Shown here: in pieces, positions 58,980-61,129 of the stretch
Layout: each line of letters begins with the position of its first letter
Numbering within the stretch: the first letter of the stretch is position 1
Assembly (NCBI GenBank): GCA_903843285.1
Contig: CAIMPC010000026.1
Location: 1-61,129 of the forward strand
Reading direction: 5' to 3'
Length of the DNA stretch: 61,129 nucleotides
Origin: Candidatus Omnitrophota bacterium
GTDB taxonomy: Bacteria > Omnitrophota > Gorgyraeia > 2-01-FULL-45-10
Program-made: the position numbers and the translations under genes
Notes under the pieces: generated by a model
Database searches by the model: none
What the model saw: only the letters and a program-made list of their open reading frames with translations
Told to the model about the DNA's origin: nothing

Positions 58980-59918
58980 TTAGAGATCCCTTTTATTAAT
59001 GGGAATAGTGAAGTAGAAGGTTGCGCCACGCTTAGAATTATTCTCTATCTCCAATCGGCCTCCGTGCGCCTCAATAATGGAACGGCTAATGGATAGCCCC
59101 ATACCCAAACCGTCCGGCTTACTGGTAAAAAAGTGCGTGAAGAGCTTGGGTATACTTTGCGCAGGAATGCCGCATCCGGAATCACTTACGTTCACAATAA
59201 CATTATCTTTATCTTTACGCGAGGCGCTAACCAGGATTTCGCGTGGACCCGAAATGCTATTCATGGCATCAAAACTGTTGCTTATAAGATTCAGGAGAAC
59301 CTGTTGCAGTTGTATGCGGTCACCGCGGACAAGCGGAAGATCTCTATCTATTTTCAGTTTTAATAAAACGCTTCTTATGATAGCATCCGTTAAAATAAGT
59401 ACAATGGTATCGCTAATAAGAACGCCCACATCTATTGGTTTCATTTCGGGCGCATTCTTCTTCAGTAGTGCACGTAACCGCTGGATGACCGCAGTCGCTC
59501 GCTGATCATCATCGATGATGTACCGTAGAATTTCCCGTATCTTAGGCTCCCTATCTGCGAGCATGCGCTCGGCAGCTTGAGAATACGAAAGAATGGCCGT
59601 AAGGGGTTGACTAATTTCATGAGCAAGCGAAGATACGAACTCCGCAAGCTTTCCAACTCTGGTGACATGCAAAAGCTCCTCGCGTTGCTTAATGATCTCC
59701 AGATCCTTCTTCCGTATTGAGATAGCGTCTATGTGGATCTGCTTTTCTGACTTTATCTGCTTCTTTATCCCACTCCTCAGCTGTCTATTCTTTATCTTGA
59801 GCTTATCGGCTTGCCGCTGAACTAATCCCTCCAGGCGCACACGCTCTCCGCTTCGGGTTCTTTTTCCTTTAAGAATCCGCGGTTTACGTTTTAGTTTGGA
59901 CTGTTTTATATTTGTCAT
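58980..59918 (-). CDS. FixL/DctB-type soluble sensor histidine kinase
   Basis: 312 residues, no membrane helix and no PAS domain. A basic, coiled-coil N-terminus (about 1-85, KRKPRILKGKRTRSG and RQLRSGIKKQIKSEKQI) leads into HisKA with SSLAHEISQPLTAILSYSQAAERML (phospho-acceptor His, typical of the FixL/DctB branch) and HATPase with NLISNSFDAM, DSGCGIPA and GLGMGLSISRSII. Without a clear sensor region the signal may reach it through a partner protein. Two palindromic sites and a hairpin lie upstream. The start codon at 59918 has no clear Shine-Dalgarno sequence. Confidence 0.93.
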   Translation of the reverse strand: MTNIKQSKLKRKPRILKGKRTRSGERVRLEGLVQRQADKLKIKNRQLRSGIKKQIKSEKQIHIDAISIRKKDLEIIKQREELLHVTRVGKLAEFVSSLAHEISQPLTAILSYSQAAERMLADREPKIREILRYIIDDDQRATAVIQRLRALLKKNAPEMKPIDVGVLISDTIVLILTDAIIRSVLLKLKIDRDLPLVRGDRIQLQQVLLNLISNSFDAMNSISGPREILVSASRKDKDNVIVNVSDSGCGIPAQSIPKLFTHFFTSKPDGLGMGLSISRSIIEAHGGRLEIENNSKRGATFYFTIPINKRDL

Positions 59919-59941
59919 TATTATTTATAGGGCCTATTAAG

Positions 59942-59975
59942 CGAAAAAGAAAACCACTCGAAAAACTGAGGGGTT
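59942..59975 (-). terminator. Hairpin with T-tract just upstream of the kinase gene
   Basis: AACCACTC (59952-59959) pairs with GAGGGGTT (59968-59975) with one mismatch. On the minus strand the stem is followed by TTTTCTTTTT. It may end transcripts from the terminase remnant, or, being downstream of the two operator-like palindromes, act as an attenuator of the kinase gene. Confidence 0.45.
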
Positions 59976-59991
59976 CCTTTAATAATCTAAA

Positions 59992-60037
59992 CTAACCAGG
60001 TTAGATTCAGAATACCTGACTTTTCTAACCTGGTTAG
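59992..60037. promoter_or_regulatory. Twin palindromes CTAACC-W-GGTTAG
   Basis: CTAACC-A-GGTTAG (59992-60004) and CTAACC-T-GGTTAG (60025-60037) are two perfect 13-mer palindromes with centres 33 bases apart, about three helical turns. A further half-site GGTTAG is at 60055-60060. They lie 75-120 bases upstream of the sensor-kinase start and look like paired operator sites for a dimeric regulator. Confidence 0.5.
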
Positions 60038-60039
60038 AT

Positions 60040-60222
60040 ATAAGTGGTGAGGGGGGTTAGCCTATCGGCTTCAGGCCTATCTGATACTCGAATATGTCCA
60101 GAAAAAAGCCCCCTTTTGTCCACATTTTCGCTGGACACAAAGCTATAATTCATTGTAATACAAGAGATTATAAAATGTCAATGAATGTCTACGGACATTT
60201 CTATTTTGTCTAAAATGTCCGG
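60040..60222. repeat. Mobile-element-like scar, copy 2
   Basis: ATAAGTGGTGAGGGG (60040-60054) and AAAATGTCCGG (60212-60222) match the pair at 37490-37552. Between them is a dense set of TGTC/GACA motifs, including the palindrome AATGTC-TACG-GACATT (60184-60199). No transposase gene is present in the 311-base gap 59919-60229. Confidence 0.4.
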
Positions 60223-60229
60223 CCTTAAA

Positions 60230-60997
60230 CTAGCCTGCAAAAATGCCTGCGCCGACGCCATCTTCGTCATCATCATCCCGCGCATCTTCTTCCGGTGTCG
60301 TGCGCCCAAAGTCTGGATGATTAAGGCCTCTGCCGTGACGGTCCTTTGCGTCATCTGTCAAAGGCAAAAAGCCGACCTGGTTTATCTCCGCCTCTCTCAA
60401 GACCATTTCCAGGGCATCGGGTCCATCGTCATGATCGCCTCTGGGAAAATATTTGAGCTGGTCAAGCAGCATGGTATGTTTTCGAGAAAACAACACAGTG
60501 CCTGTTGTAATATACGTTTCCATCCCAAAGATTCTCAACTCCTTGTTCCTGGTATTGCGGACTTCCTTGAAAGGCACGAGAATATTCTCTTTGTAGGCAC
60601 GTTCGCGCACGGTCTTCAGCAAAAGCTCCGGAAATAAGTTTGCCTCGATAACGAATTTTTCCATGTGCGGATAAATTTTGCAGTAATTGATCATGGCCTG
60701 AACCAGGTCATCCTGCGACCTTTGAGCGATATCGGCTTCTAGAACGTAAATCTTCCCCTTGTGCTTGGCTATAACAATAATGGCAGAGTAATCCGAGCGG
60801 CCATTTTTTAAGCCAACACTGGGGTCAACGCCGGCAGAAATAACATAATCGCCGTTAAAAGATTCGAGAAGTTTTGCCACTGTAGGGAATTCATCATACC
60901 AATAATAGAACTTCTCCGGATCATAGCGGCACTCTTTGGCGTTAGTTGGGTCATTCTGTTTCTCGGAGTCAAAACTATATGAACCCTCTGTGCAACT
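60230..60997 (-). pseudogene. Phage terminase large subunit, 5'-truncated
   Basis: The minus-strand frame is open from 60997 to the stop at 60230 (about 255 codons). It encodes the nuclease half of a terminase: QNDPTNAKECRYDPEKFYYW, then VISAGVDPSVG with the first metal-binding Asp, SDYSAIIVI, a middle FVIEANLFPELL and the late acid motif HDDGPDALEMVL. The N-terminal ATPase half (normally about 250 residues) is missing: an in-frame TGA stops the frame at 61000-60998, next to a hairpin. The only conventional start (GTG 60880) lies inside the domain. It looks like a prophage remnant. Confidence 0.75.
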
Positions 60998-61030
60998 TCA
61001 GCCAGGAGTGGACACAGAGGGCTTGTTTTT
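60984..61030 (+). terminator. Hairpin with T-run at the terminase break
   Basis: CCCTCTGTG (60984-60992) pairs perfectly with CACAGAGGG (61013-61021), followed on the plus strand by CTTGTTTTT. It fits an intrinsic terminator on the plus strand and coincides with the 5' end of the terminase homology, so it may mark an insertion or deletion junction. Confidence 0.5.
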
Positions 61031-61070
61031 AGTTTGTAGTTTTTGATATTGGTCTGGGTGGATAGTGGGT

Positions 61071-61076
61071 TATAAT
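61071..61076 (+). promoter_or_regulatory. -10 box of the gene at the right edge
   Basis: TATAAT at 61071-61076, 24 bases before an ATG with AAAGGA 7 bases upstream of it. The -35 region is weak (TTGGTC at 61049-61054, 16-base spacing). Confidence 0.45.
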
Positions 61077-61100
61077 AAATAGCCTACTGAAAGGACCAAA

Positions 61101-61129
61101 ATGAAAGAATCCACCGCGTTATTAGAAAA
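61101..61129 (+). CDS. Start of an unidentified gene, cut by the window edge
   Basis: An ATG at 61101 with a good ribosome-binding site (AAAGGACC) and a TATAAT box upstream begins a frame reading MKESTALLE before the window ends. Nothing more can be said about the product. Confidence 0.4.

Noticed and set aside
60185..60637. 150-codon plus-strand open frame opposite the terminase remnant
   Set aside because: It is the reverse of terminase coding sequence with no ribosome-binding site or motif.
1..61129. Search for tRNA, rRNA, tmRNA and riboswitches
   Set aside because: No cloverleaf with the GTTCRANNC arm or other known RNA signature was recognised by eye; a covariance-model scan would be needed to exclude divergent cases.

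Overview
This is a roughly 61 kb chromosomal stretch of a diderm, probably strictly anaerobic bacterium. LpxD, a TolC-family protein, an AsmA-like protein, an autotransporter and several lipoproteins show an outer membrane. A four-subunit pyruvate:ferredoxin-type oxidoreductase and a free-standing B12-dependent methionine-synthase activation domain point to anaerobic acetyl-CoA and corrinoid metabolism. The overall style (very long exported repeat proteins, ATGA-overlapped operons, many stand-alone regulators) best fits the candidate phylum Omnitrophota (OP3). That placement is an inference from style, not from a marker gene. No rRNA, tRNA or CRISPR array was recognised.

Layout. 1-220 is a gene-free edge with three DnaA-box-like 9-mers and a G-quadruplex-type tract. 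221-2246 holds two alpha/beta hydrolases. 2264-9395 holds a CHASE2-GGDEF cyclase, the B12 activation protein, the por genes and recR, and dnaX follows to 11137. 11214-21944 is an envelope block (HEAT-repeat exported protein, MFS exporter, AsmA-like protein, two small EamA transporters, a GNAT/FemAB-like transferase, a second GGDEF cyclase). 21997-27021 is a marR-tolC-RND efflux operon without an adaptor gene. 27174-31884 holds a DUF2934 gene with an 18-codon microgene, lpxD and exported proteins. 32052-37359 has a Pif1-like helicase, an MBL hydrolase and a large autotransporter.

The most interesting part is 37.4-60 kb on the minus strand. It holds two signalling and envelope-stress loci. Locus 1 (44914 to 37719) is a truncated beta-repeat gene, a CHASE3-PAS hybrid-type sensor kinase, three receiver proteins, a PLDc_N membrane peptide, another small peptide and two patatin-like lipases. 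Locus 2 (58191 to 55290) is a small lmo0937-like membrane protein, a receiver protein with an apparent AUC start, a beta-repeat protein, two entericidin-like lipoproteins, two more PLDc_N peptides and two other small proteins. The three transcription units of these loci start from near-identical promoters: a TTGACC -35 box, a 17-base spacer and an upstream dyad of the form ATTRTAC-N4-GTACAAT. This looks like a single dedicated regulon. A FixL/FixJ-like pair (59918 to 58359) lies just upstream and is a candidate controller.

Between the two loci (55271 to 45014) sits a tightly overlapped five-gene cluster of fusion proteins: a GH1 beta-glucosidase, a GtrA-glycoside hydrolase fusion, two acyl-activating/ACP/PlsC fusions (one lacking its adenylation core) and a GT4 glycosyltransferase-hydrolase fusion. 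It reads as a pathway that makes or remodels an acylated glycolipid. The right edge contains a 5'-truncated phage terminase and short mobile-element-like scars.
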